DNA of 64,000 bases, taken from an uncultured Clostridia bacterium. GTDB taxonomy: Bacteria; Bacillota; Clostridia; Oscillospirales; Oscillospiraceae. A program made the position numbers and the translations under genes. The notes below the pieces were generated by a model that was not told the DNA's origin, ran no database searches, and saw only the letters and a program-made list of their open reading frames with translations. Below are positions 1-7,601 of the stretch, in pieces. Every line of letters starts with the position of its first letter. Position 1 is the first letter of the stretch. The stretch lies in the NCBI GenBank assembly GCA_937890525.1, contig CALADI010000012.1, positions 124,001 through 188,000 on the forward strand, read 5' to 3'.

Positions 1-1822
1 GCCGATGACCGGACAGCTCACTCAGCAGCTCCAGTGCGGCACCCAGCCGGGATTCGTCGAAGCGGATCAGAGCATCGTCAAGGATCAGCGGTGCTTCGGG
101 GGCCAGCGCCTCCCACACGGCCAGCCGCAGCGCCAGATACATCTGGTCGGCGGTGCCGTCGCTGCGCCATTGGGCGGTGCGCAATGTGACCTCGGCGCCC
201 TGCGCCGCCTGAACGATGAGGTTGTCGTCGATGGAGATGCGGTCGTAGCGCCCTTGGGTCAGCCGGTTCAGGAACTGCCCTGCCCGGCGGGTGATCCGGG
301 GGGCAAAGCGCCGCTGCAATTCCTTGGCGGCGGCATCCAAGGCCTGCTGCCCCAGATCCAGCGCCCGGTAGGTCTTTTCCAACTGGCGCAGCCGGTTCTT
401 GGTCAGGGCGATGCGGTCGGTGAGGATGCCGCTGTCGGGCAGCTCGTCCATGCGCCCCTGACATTGCCCCAGCCGGATGCGGCTTTGGTTGAGCAGGTCG
501 GTGGTGCGGGCCAATTCCTGCTGGGTCTGCTCCGGGGGCAGATCCAGCGCATCCTCTTGCCGGGGGGCTTCGGTCTGTTTGGCAAGAGCGATCAGGGATT
601 GGAGCCGGGTCTTTGACTCCAAGGCATCCCGGCGAAGCTGCTCGGCTTGATCCACCAGCCCCAGTTGCTCCCGCCAGAGGGAGGTCTGGGTCAGCAGCTC
701 CTTCTGCCGGGCGTCCAGCGCCGCTTCGTTTTCAAGGCGCTTGCGCTCCCGGCGGCTGCGGCGCACGGTGGCGATGATGGCGGACAATGCAAGGATGGCA
801 CCTGCCCCCAAACCCACCAGCCCCGCAATGGGGTACTGGGACAGGGCAAAGGCACCGGCAAGGGAAAACAGGGCGGTGAGGATCCACAGAAAGATCACCC
901 CGACCGGGGAACGGCGCTTCTGGATGGGGGTGGCATCGATCTGACGCAGGATCGCTTGAGCTTGGGTCAGCTTGGCGTTCAGTTCCTCTCTGGGAGGGAG
1001 ATTCTGGCAGCGGGATGCCATCTGTTGCCATTGTGCCTGAGTTTCCTTGGCAAATTCCGCCGCCTGCCGAAGCTGTTGGGTGGCTTCGGCAGATCTTGCG
1101 TGGGCGAGGGCATCCCGGTGGGTCTGAAGCTGGGCAAGACGCTCCTCGGCAGAATGGATCTGCTGCTGAAGCTGGCTGATCTGGGTCTGCAAGGTCTGGC
1201 GCTGCTGAAGCTGCTGCTCCAGATCCTGGAGGGTTTGCTGTGCCTGGGGGATCAGCCCGGTGCGGTTGTAGCGGCAGCGGTTCTGATATTCCCGCAGCTT
1301 TTTTGCCAGCAGTTCCCCGCCGCCGGATTCGTCCCCGGTGGTCACAAGGGCATTGAGCCGGCGGCGCAGGGCATCGTCTGCCTGCACCGGAAGATCCGTA
1401 AAGCGGATGAAGCCCGTCCGGACGAACACGCTGCGTTCCACCCCCAGCAGGGTTTGACCGCAGGTATCCGCCTGCAGCTCCTCCACCGGCAGACCCGTCC
1501 GGGTCTCGTAGGCGGCGAAGTCTCCCATGGGCGTCCTGCCCCGGGTGCGGCGCTGGATGGTGATATCCCGCCCTTTCCACTCCAGACGGAGCAGCCCCTC
1601 CATGGGTCTGCCCGACCAAGGCAGATACCGCTCTTTCCCGGCGATCTGATCCCGGGTGGAGCGCTCCCGGGTGTCGATGCCGTAGAGCATGGCGGTGAGG
1701 AAGGCGCACCATGTGCTTTTGCCCCACTCGTTGGGGGCACAGATGAGATTCAGCCCCTCGGTCAGTTCCAAGGTCTGGGCGTCCAGTTTGCCGAAGGTGG
1801 CGGTCATAGAGATGATCTTCAC
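1..1822 (-). CDS. YhaN-like AAA ATPase (SbcC-related), C-terminus cut by window edge
   Basis: Large ATPase of the SbcC/Rad50-like YhaN group, probably the partner of the phosphoesterase encoded just upstream, in DNA end processing. About 607 residues are visible. The N-terminus carries a Walker A-like APNEWGKST near residue 36. A long glutamine/leucine-rich coiled coil follows, interrupted around residues 310-350 by two hydrophobic stretches typical of YhaN. The visible C-terminus has an ABC signature-like region (TQGRYDRISID) and Walker B LILDDALIRFDE. The last few dozen residues lie beyond base 1. I chose GTG at 1822 because it overlaps the TGA of the upstream gene (GTGA, translational coupling) and gives the expected MKII start; ATG at 1807 is the alternative. 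The pairing with the phosphoesterase is family knowledge; the operon is seen. Confidence 0.85.
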   Translation of the reverse strand, partial: MKIISMTATFGKLDAQTLELTEGLNLICAPNEWGKSTWCAFLTAMLYGIDTRERSTRDQIAGKERYLPWSGRPMEGLLRLEWKGRDITIQRRTRGRTPMGDFAAYETRTGLPVEELQADTCGQTLLGVERSVFVRTGFIRFTDLPVQADDALRRRLNALVTTGDESGGGELLAKKLREYQNRCRYNRTGLIPQAQQTLQDLEQQLQQRQTLQTQISQLQQQIHSAEERLAQLQTHRDALAHARSAEATQQLRQAAEFAKETQAQWQQMASRCQNLPPREELNAKLTQAQAILRQIDATPIQKRRSPVGVIFLWILTALFSLAGAFALSQYPIAGLVGLGAGAILALSAIIATVRRSRRERKRLENEAALDARQKELLTQTSLWREQLGLVDQAEQLRRDALESKTRLQSLIALAKQTEAPRQEDALDLPPEQTQQELARTTDLLNQSRIRLGQCQGRMDELPDSGILTDRIALTKNRLRQLEKTYRALDLGQQALDAAAKELQRRFAPRITRRAGQFLNRLTQGRYDRISIDDNLIVQAAQGAEVTLRTAQWRSDGTADQMYLALRLAVWEALAPEAPLILDDALIRFDESRLGAALELLSELSGHR

Positions 1823-2892
1823 GGCAGCTCCACCTCCCGTCCTTGTAGGATCTGCCGGGAGATCCGGGCGGCCAGTTCCAGCGCTTCGGCGGTCTCGGCG
1901 TCGGCGTCCTCAGCGGCAGTTCTCAGAATGCGGAAATATACCCCCTCAAGGGTGTCCTGCCCGGCGGATTCCCACAGATCTCCCGTGGGGATGGTCTCGT
2001 CCAGCAGGCGCAGGTTGGGGTAGCGGTCAAACCGTCCGGCGAGCCGTTCCATGGCGGCGGGGTCGGCTTCCCCGGTGAGCCGGATGCGGAAGAAGTCCCG
2101 GCTGCCCTCCGGGGGCAGCACCCGTTCCACCGCACCCACAGGGTCGTCTCCTGCGGTGACGGATTCATCATAGAATCGGGGCACATCCAGTGGGATGAAC
2201 CGCACATGGGCAGATTCTTCCAGTTCAGCAATGAGCACGCCTTTGATCCCGGTCTCGTCATAGCCGTGGCCCATGGGGCAGCCGGGCCAAGCGCACATTC
2301 CTGCGCCTGCGCCGAATCGTCCGGCAGCATGGATGTGACCCAGCGCCGCATAATCCAGTCCGGCTTCCCGGATCTGGGCGGCGGTGATGGGACAGTAGAC
2401 GGAGTTGGTGCTGGTGGGGTCGGCGTGGAGCACCAGCAGGGCGTAGCGCTCCTGTCCCTGTGCCTGAAAGCCATCCAATAGGGCGGGGCATTCCTTGGCG
2501 TCGTATCCTGCACCGTATACCCGGCAGTCCAGCTCCGGCACGCTCAGACTGCTGATCTGAGGGCGGGGGAAGATATGCACATTGGCAGGCCAAGTCTCCA
2601 GCACCCAGGGGCTGTTGGCGCCCATGGGATCGTGGTTGCCCGGGGCGATGAAGATGGGCATATCCATGCGGGCGAAAGCGCGCCGCATGGCTTCTGCGCT
2701 CTCGGTGGTGTAAGCGCCGTCGAACAGATCTCCCGCCAGCAGGCAGAGCTGGCACCCCTCCCGGATGGCGATATCGGCGATCTGATCCGGCAGGCGCAGC
2801 ATCTGCTGCCGCAGGAATTTCCGCTGGCTGTGGCTGAACCCGCCCAAGGGGGCATCCATATGCCAGTCGGCGCTGTGGAGGATCTTAATCAT
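1819..2892 (-). CDS. SbcD/YhaO-like DNA repair metallophosphoesterase
   Basis: Calcineurin-like phosphoesterase expected to act as nuclease with the YhaN-like ATPase encoded downstream. Metal-binding motifs follow the family order: HSADWH at the N-terminus, LLAGDLFD, APGNHDP, LVLHADP and ALGHIHAAG. The length of 357 residues fits SbcD/YhaO. I prefer the ATG at 2892 because an AAAGGG sequence lies 9 bases upstream; an ATG two codons earlier (2898) is nearly as good. The start lies inside the end of ymdB and the stop overlaps the GTG of the ATPase, so the three genes look like one translationally coupled operon. Confidence 0.88.
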   Translation of the reverse strand: MIKILHSADWHMDAPLGGFSHSQRKFLRQQMLRLPDQIADIAIREGCQLCLLAGDLFDGAYTTESAEAMRRAFARMDMPIFIAPGNHDPMGANSPWVLETWPANVHIFPRPQISSLSVPELDCRVYGAGYDAKECPALLDGFQAQGQERYALLVLHADPTSTNSVYCPITAAQIREAGLDYAALGHIHAAGRFGAGAGMCAWPGCPMGHGYDETGIKGVLIAELEESAHVRFIPLDVPRFYDESVTAGDDPVGAVERVLPPEGSRDFFRIRLTGEADPAAMERLAGRFDRYPNLRLLDETIPTGDLWESAGQDTLEGVYFRILRTAAEDADAETAEALELAARISRQILQGREVELP

Positions 2893-3661
2893 AGACATCC
2901 ACCCTTTCTACATGGCGGCAGCGGCCGGTCTGGGCGTCGATGGTGAACAGCACCGCTTCCAGTTTGGTGGGGCCGTCGGCGCAGCGGTAGCGGGCGTACA
3001 GTTCTCCGCGGAATTTGTCGATGGACAGCTTGGGGGCGATGCCCAGCACGGATACCGCAGGTCCGGTCATGCCCAGATCCGTCACATACCCGGTGCCTTT
3101 GGGCAGGATCTGCACATCGGCGGTGGGCACATGGGTGTGGGTGCCCCACAGGGCGCTGACGGTGCCGTCGAGCATATACCCCATGGCCAGCTTCTCCGAG
3201 GTGGCCTCTGCGTGCATCTCCACCAGAATGATCTTGGTGTCGATCTGTTTTAGGATCTTGTCCATCAGCAGGAAGGGGTTGTCCGGGGTGTAGTCCATGC
3301 CGCAGCGCCCGATGAGATCCACCACGGCAACGGGACCTGCCTTGGTCTCATAGATACCCCAGCCCCGCCCGGGCTGCTGGGGGGGCAGATTGGCAGGGCG
3401 GAGGATGTAGGGGCAGTCTTCGATAAAGGGGACGATCTCCCGGCGGGAGAAGGTGTGGTTGCCCATGGTGATCACATCGGCACCGGCATCCAGGATCTCG
3501 TCGCCCTGCGCCGGAGTCATGCCCAGATTGCTGGCGTTCTCCCCGTTGACAATGACGAAATCCGCACCGCATTCCCGCTTCAGCCGCCGCAGGCTCTTGC
3601 ACAGCCGGGCAAGCCCCGGCTCGCCTACCACATCGCCTACAGCCAATACCTTCAGATCCAT
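2885..3661 (-). CDS. ymdB: YmdB-family metallophosphoesterase (2',3'-cyclic nucleotide phosphodiesterase)
   Basis: Member of the YmdB/TIGR00282 phosphoesterase family; the Bacillus homologue hydrolyses 2',3'-cyclic nucleotides and affects biofilm and motility decisions. The 258-residue length is typical. Visible motifs are AVGDVVGEPG at the N-terminus, VNGENAS, TMGNHTF, LVEMHAEATSEK and GTHTHVPTAD, which together make the dinuclear metal site. An AAGGAGGA ribosome site precedes the ATG. It is first in an operon with the SbcD-like and YhaN-like genes, which it overlaps by 8 bases. The coupling to DNA repair genes is an operon observation; a functional link is unproven. Confidence 0.92.
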   Translation of the reverse strand: MDLKVLAVGDVVGEPGLARLCKSLRRLKRECGADFVIVNGENASNLGMTPAQGDEILDAGADVITMGNHTFSRREIVPFIEDCPYILRPANLPPQQPGRGWGIYETKAGPVAVVDLIGRCGMDYTPDNPFLLMDKILKQIDTKIILVEMHAEATSEKLAMGYMLDGTVSALWGTHTHVPTADVQILPKGTGYVTDLGMTGPAVSVLGIAPKLSIDKFRGELYARYRCADGPTKLEAVLFTIDAQTGRCRHVERVDVYD

Positions 3662-3696
3662 AGCTGATCCTCCTTCAAATCCGATCTTGTATCCTC

Positions 3697-3725
3697 AGTA
3701 TATACGAAACACGCCGATTTCGCAA
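3697..3725 (-). promoter_or_regulatory. Sigma-A type promoter of ymdB operon
   Basis: On the minus strand, TTGCGA, 17 bases, TATACT, with the start expected about 30 bases before the ymdB ATG. The -35 box almost touches the T-run of the aspS terminator. Confidence 0.55.
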
Positions 3726-3726
3726 T

Positions 3727-3766
3727 GAAAAAGATCAGTCCCCGAACCGAATTGGTTCGGGGACTG
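3727..3766 (-). terminator. Intrinsic terminator of aspS
   Basis: Minus-strand stem CAGTCCCCGAACC / GGTTCGGGGACTG (allowing for the AATT loop) followed by a T-rich run (ATCTTTTT), 10 bases after the aspS stop codon. Confidence 0.9.
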
Positions 3767-3775
3767 AGGAAAAAA

Positions 3776-5548
3776 TCAATCCTTGATGTTGATGGCAATG
3801 TGCACATCGTCCAGCTGCTTCTGGGAAACGGTGGTGGGGGCATCCATCATCAGATCCTGAGCATTCTTGTTCATGGGGAAGGTGATGACCTCCCGGATGG
3901 ACTCCTCGCCGGTGAGCAGCATGATGATGCGGTCCACACCGGGGGCGGCGCCTGCGTGGGGAGGTGCGCCGTAGGTGAAGGCGTTGTACATGGCGGGGAA
4001 CTTGGCCTTCACATCCTCCTCGCCCAGACCGACCATCTGGAATGCCTTGACCATGATCTCGGGATCGTGGTTCCGCACAGCGCCGGATGCAGTCTCGTAG
4101 CCGTTGCAAACCAGATCGTACTGGTCAGCGTTGATGGCCAGCAGCTTCTCGGTGTTGCCCTCGGCATCCACAAGGGCCTGCATACCGCCCTGAGGCATGG
4201 AGAAGGGGTTGTGGCAGAATTCCAGCTCGCCGGATTCCTCGCCCATCTCATACATGGGGAAGTCCACGATCCAGCAGAAGGCGTACTGCTCTTCGTCGAA
4301 GTGACCGGGGATCCGCTTGCCCAGCATGGTGCGGATGACGCCGGCGGTCTTCTGGGCGGCGGCCTTCTTGCCTGCTGCCATGCACACGAAGCTGCCGGGC
4401 TTCAGGTTCAGCTTCTCCACGAAGGCATCCTTGCAGTCCCCGAGGAACTTGGAGATGCCGCCGGTGAGGTTGCCCTCGTCGTCCACACGGACCCAGCAGG
4501 CCTTGTTGCCGGTCTGGACTTCCACATCCACCAGCAGCTTGTCGATCCACTTGCGGGCCTGAGTGAAGTTGTCAACAGCCACGGCCTTGACAGTGCTACC
4601 CTCGAAGGGACCGAAGCCGCAGCCCTGCACCACATCGGTGATGTCCTGGACTTCCAGATCGATCCGCAGGTCGGGCTTGTCGGAGCCGTAGCGCTCCATG
4701 GCCTCGTTGTAGGGAATGTGGCGGAAGGGAGCGCCGGAGATCCGCTGATACTTGCCGAACTTGGCAAACACCGGCACCAGCACATCCTCCAGCGTGGACA
4801 GCACATCCGCCTGAGAAGCAAATGCCATCTCCATATCCAGCTGATAGAACTCGCCGGGGGTGCGGTCGGCACGGGCGTCCTCATCCCGGAAGCAGGGAGC
4901 GATCTGGAAATAACGGTCGAAGCCGGAGGTCATCAGCAGCTGCTTGAACTGCTGGGGAGCTTGGGGCAGGGCATAGAACTTGCCGGGGTGGTTCCGGGCG
5001 GGAACCAGATAGTCTCTTGCGCCCTCGGGGGAGGAAGCGGTGAGGATGGGGGTGGTGATCTCAAGGAAGCCCTTCTCGGTCATCAGACGGCGCAGCTCCG
5101 CCACCACCTGACAGCGCAGGACGATGTTGCTCTTCACCGCCGGATTTCTCAGATCCAGATAGCGGTACTTCAGACGGGTGTTCTCGTCGGCGTCCTTGGA
5201 CTTGTTGATCTCAAAGGGAAGCTGGTTGTGGCGGCACTTGCCCAGTACCTTGATCTCGGAAGGAACGACCTCGATCTCGCCGGTGGGGAGCTTGGTGTTC
5301 TTGCTCTCCCGCTCCCGGACGACGCCGGTGACGGAGATGGTGGATTCCTTGGTGATGCCCTTGACGATGTGCATCATCTCTTCATTTTCCACCACGATCT
5401 GGGTGGTGCCGTAGTAGTCCCGGAGCACCAAGAACGCAAAGTTTGCGCCCACCTCCCGGACATTCTCCAGCCAACCGGCCAGAGTGACAGTTTGACCTGC
5501 GTTGCTCAGACGGAGCTCCCCGCAGGTGTGGGTTCTGGACTGGAACAT
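3776..5548 (-). CDS. aspS: Aspartyl-tRNA synthetase
   Basis: Class II aminoacyl-tRNA synthetase charging tRNA-Asp. At 590 residues it has the full bacterial layout: N-terminal OB-fold anticodon domain (about 1-105, with GWLENVRE and FLVLRD), catalytic core with motif 2 (CFRDEDARADRTPGEF near 220), a bacterial GAD insertion (about 300-420), and motif 3 (GAAPGVDRIIMLL near 540). The QAPQQFKQLLM segment that binds aspartate is present. Spacing to the upstream promoter and the terminator downstream indicate a single-gene transcript. Whether it also charges tRNA-Asn cannot be told from the sequence. Confidence 0.97.
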   Translation of the reverse strand: MFQSRTHTCGELRLSNAGQTVTLAGWLENVREVGANFAFLVLRDYYGTTQIVVENEEMMHIVKGITKESTISVTGVVRERESKNTKLPTGEIEVVPSEIKVLGKCRHNQLPFEINKSKDADENTRLKYRYLDLRNPAVKSNIVLRCQVVAELRRLMTEKGFLEITTPILTASSPEGARDYLVPARNHPGKFYALPQAPQQFKQLLMTSGFDRYFQIAPCFRDEDARADRTPGEFYQLDMEMAFASQADVLSTLEDVLVPVFAKFGKYQRISGAPFRHIPYNEAMERYGSDKPDLRIDLEVQDITDVVQGCGFGPFEGSTVKAVAVDNFTQARKWIDKLLVDVEVQTGNKACWVRVDDEGNLTGGISKFLGDCKDAFVEKLNLKPGSFVCMAAGKKAAAQKTAGVIRTMLGKRIPGHFDEEQYAFCWIVDFPMYEMGEESGELEFCHNPFSMPQGGMQALVDAEGNTEKLLAINADQYDLVCNGYETASGAVRNHDPEIMVKAFQMVGLGEEDVKAKFPAMYNAFTYGAPPHAGAAPGVDRIIMLLTGEESIREVITFPMNKNAQDLMMDAPTTVSQKQLDDVHIAINIKD

Positions 5549-5586
5549 GAAACATGACCCCTTATATCTACAAATTTATCTGAACT

Positions 5587-5615
5587 ATTATTTCACAACT
5601 GTGGGGAAAAGTCAA
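5587..5615 (-). promoter_or_regulatory. Sigma-A type promoter of aspS
   Basis: Minus-strand TTGACT, 17 bases, AATAAT. The -35 box overlaps the stop codon of the upstream PPC-domain gene, so aspS can be expressed independently. Confidence 0.6.
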
Positions 5616-6073
5616 TCTCTCCCGGGGAAATTCCCACCGGCGGCGGTGTCCGGTCGGAAGATCAGCTCATCGTATCCGGTTTCCTCGTCCTGCTCCACCT
5701 CGTAGCGGATGCCGGGAAGCCCGGCGATGACCAGTTCGCAGGTGGTGTTGACGATGCACCCGGTGCAAAGATGCCCGCCGATGGTGGAAAGATCCTCCTT
5801 GGACAGGGCGATGTGGACATGGCAGCGCCGGGCGCTGACGGTGCCGTTGAGACTGACGATCTCGCAATGCTCCTCGATGGAGCGGATGGTGACGCCGCTG
5901 GCGTCCCGGATTCTGCCCCTGCTGATGCAGCCCACCCCGGACAGGATCACACCGGCTTCGATCTGCGCTTGGGCGCACAGGGCGCGGATGGACTCCAGCA
6001 GATCCTCCCCCCGGCGCAGCCGGATGCAGTACACGGTGCTGTCTCCGTGACCGGTCACGATACGCTGTTGCAA
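5612..6073 (-). CDS. PPC (DUF296) domain protein
   Basis: A single PPC/DUF296 domain of 153 residues, the fold seen in plant AT-hook proteins and in free-standing bacterial proteins of unknown role. Supporting signals are RLRRGEDLLESI near the N-terminus, the glycine-rich ILSGVGC, and a C-terminal-half GGHLCTGCIVNTTCELVI that resembles the family's GGHL metal-site region. The only fitting start is TTG at 6073, with GAAGGGA upstream at a long spacing of about 11 bases. No DNA-binding extension is present. The biochemical function is not known for this group. Confidence 0.8.
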   Translation of the reverse strand: MQQRIVTGHGDSTVYCIRLRRGEDLLESIRALCAQAQIEAGVILSGVGCISRGRIRDASGVTIRSIEEHCEIVSLNGTVSARRCHVHIALSKEDLSTIGGHLCTGCIVNTTCELVIAGLPGIRYEVEQDEETGYDELIFRPDTAAGGNFPGRD

Positions 6074-6132
6074 TACGATCAGATCCCTTCTATATGTAAT
6101 GTATAAATATGATTCCCGTAACGGATATTTAT

Positions 6133-6162
6133 ATTATAAGAGCAGGACGATGGCGGTGTCAA
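6133..6162 (-). promoter_or_regulatory. Promoter of the PPC-domain gene
   Basis: Minus-strand TTGACA, 18 bases, TATAAT: both boxes match the sigma-A consensus fully. The 5' leader would be about 50 bases. Confidence 0.7.
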
Positions 6163-6213
6163 CGACTAAATTTCCGAAATAAATACAGAAAAAAGCGGGA
6201 ATAAGAAAAAATC

Positions 6214-6242
6214 TTGCTTTTTTGTCTGCACTGTGGTAGAAT
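6214..6242 (+). promoter_or_regulatory. Promoter of the NahK-like kinase gene
   Basis: TTGCTT, 17 bases, TAGAAT, giving a leader of about 100 bases before the kinase ATG. The leader shows no clear riboswitch fold that I can recognise. Confidence 0.5.
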
Positions 6243-6347
6243 ATCGTGGCTTATCAAAGGCGGGGCACACGCTGATGCCGCCCGCCATAGAATGGACCAG
6301 CCCGGGGCAGAAGCCCTGCGGTCAATGAAGGAGGAATCCCCAGTATC

Positions 6348-7418
6348 ATGGAGAAAGCGGTTTATGCGTTTCACCTGAATGGAAATCCGACCAAATGCAC
6401 GCCCTTTGGTCATGGACATATCAATCATACGCTGAAGGTGACCACGGACACCGGCGCAGAATATATTTTGCAGAAGATCAACCAGTATGTGTTCAAAGAT
6501 CCCGCCAGCGTGATGCAGAATGTGGGTGCGGTGACGGACTACATCCGGGAGCGGGTGGATGATCCCCGGCTGTGCCTGCATTTTCTCACCACCAAGGACG
6601 GCAAGTTCCATTACGAGGACGATCAGGGGAATTTTTGGCGGATGTACGACTTCGTCGGCGGCTTCTGTCTGGACACCCCGGAGAGCGACGAGGACTTCTA
6701 CCAGAGCGCGTTGGCGTTCGGCAGATTCCAGCAGATGCTCAGCGATTACGATGCCGACAGCCTGACCGAGACCATCCCGGAGTTCCACAACACCATCGAC
6801 CGCTACCGCCAGTTCAAGGAATCCGTGGCGGAAGACCGGGTGGGCAGAGCCGGTCAGGTGCGCGACGAGATCGATTTTGTGCTGGCACGGGAGGAAAAAG
6901 GCTCCACATTGCAAAAAATGCGGTGCAGCGGCGAACTCCCCCTGCGGGTCACCCACAACGATACCAAGCTGAACAATGTGCTTCTGGATCGGGAGAACCA
7001 CCGCTCCCTGTGCGTGCTGGATCTGGATACGGTGATGCCGGGACTGAGCGCCTATGACTTCGGTGACTCCATCCGCTTCGGTGCTGCCACGGCGGCAGAG
7101 GATGAGCGGGATGTGAGCAAGATGGGGCTGGATCTGCACCTGTTTGAGGTCTACACCCGGGGCTTTTTGGAGGCTGCCACCTCCCTGACGGATCTTGAGG
7201 TGAAGATGCTGCCCATGGGCGCCTATGTGATGACTTTGGAGGTTGGTCTGCGGTTCCTGAAGGACTATCTGGATGGGGATCTGTACTTCAAGACCGACTA
7301 TCCCGAGCATAATCTGATCCGTGCCCGCACGCAGCTGAAGCTGGTGGAGGATATGGAGCAGAAGATGGATCAGATGGATCGGATCGTGGCACAGGTTGCC
7401 GAACAGGTTCGCAAATAA
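6348..7418 (+). CDS. APH-family sugar kinase, similar to N-acetylhexosamine 1-kinase (NahK)
   Basis: Aminoglycoside-phosphotransferase fold kinase of 356 residues, closest by pattern to NahK/LnpB and proteins labelled mucin desulfatase, which phosphorylate N-acetylhexosamines at C1. The catalytic loop THNDTKLNNVLLD is near residue 204 and the metal-binding LDLDTVMPG near 224. The N-terminal lobe has GHINHTLKV and the ATP-site lysine region ILQKIN. AGGAGGA precedes the ATG by about 14 bases. It stands alone, with no phosphorylase or pyrophosphorylase nearby, so the sugar specificity is only inferred. Confidence 0.8.
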   Translation: MEKAVYAFHLNGNPTKCTPFGHGHINHTLKVTTDTGAEYILQKINQYVFKDPASVMQNVGAVTDYIRERVDDPRLCLHFLTTKDGKFHYEDDQGNFWRMYDFVGGFCLDTPESDEDFYQSALAFGRFQQMLSDYDADSLTETIPEFHNTIDRYRQFKESVAEDRVGRAGQVRDEIDFVLAREEKGSTLQKMRCSGELPLRVTHNDTKLNNVLLDRENHRSLCVLDLDTVMPGLSAYDFGDSIRFGAATAAEDERDVSKMGLDLHLFEVYTRGFLEAATSLTDLEVKMLPMGAYVMTLEVGLRFLKDYLDGDLYFKTDYPEHNLIRARTQLKLVEDMEQKMDQMDRIVAQVAEQVRK

Positions 7419-7429
7419 TAGCAGCTTAC

Positions 7430-7464
7430 AAGGCAGCGGCACCGCCGCTGCCTTGCTGTTTTCC
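7430..7464 (+). terminator. Intrinsic terminator of the NahK-like gene
   Basis: 11-bp perfect stem (AAGGCAGCGGC / GCCGCTGCCTT, loop ACC) followed by GCTGTTTTCC. Confidence 0.75.
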
Positions 7465-7546
7465 AAAGAGGAGGGGGCTGCTGATGGAGCTGCCCGGATA
7501 GGAGCAGCCCATGGAACAGTTCCTATGCAAAGGCCTATAACGGATG

Positions 7547-7586
7547 AGATCCCCTTTGGGTGCCATTTGGCATCCAAAGGGGATCT
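7547..7586 (-). terminator. Inverted repeat after the ABC exporter gene, probable terminator
   Basis: A 13-bp perfect stem (AGATCCCCTTTGG / CCAAAGGGGATCT) lies 16 bases beyond the stop of the minus-strand exporter gene. The minus-strand tail is not T-rich; the plus-strand tail (TTTCT) is slightly better, so it may be a weak two-way terminator. Confidence 0.5.
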
Positions 7587-7601
7587 TTCTGCTGCCGGAA
7601 G

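Noticed and set aside
3725..5557. 610-codon plus-strand open frame opposite aspS
   Set aside because: Shadow of aspS: composition biased to G, V, H and L, no recognisable motifs, and the opposite strand encodes a complete enzyme.
6159..7577. 472-codon minus-strand frame opposite the NahK-like kinase
   Set aside because: Shadow; the kinase frame has intact catalytic motifs, ribosome site, promoter and terminator.
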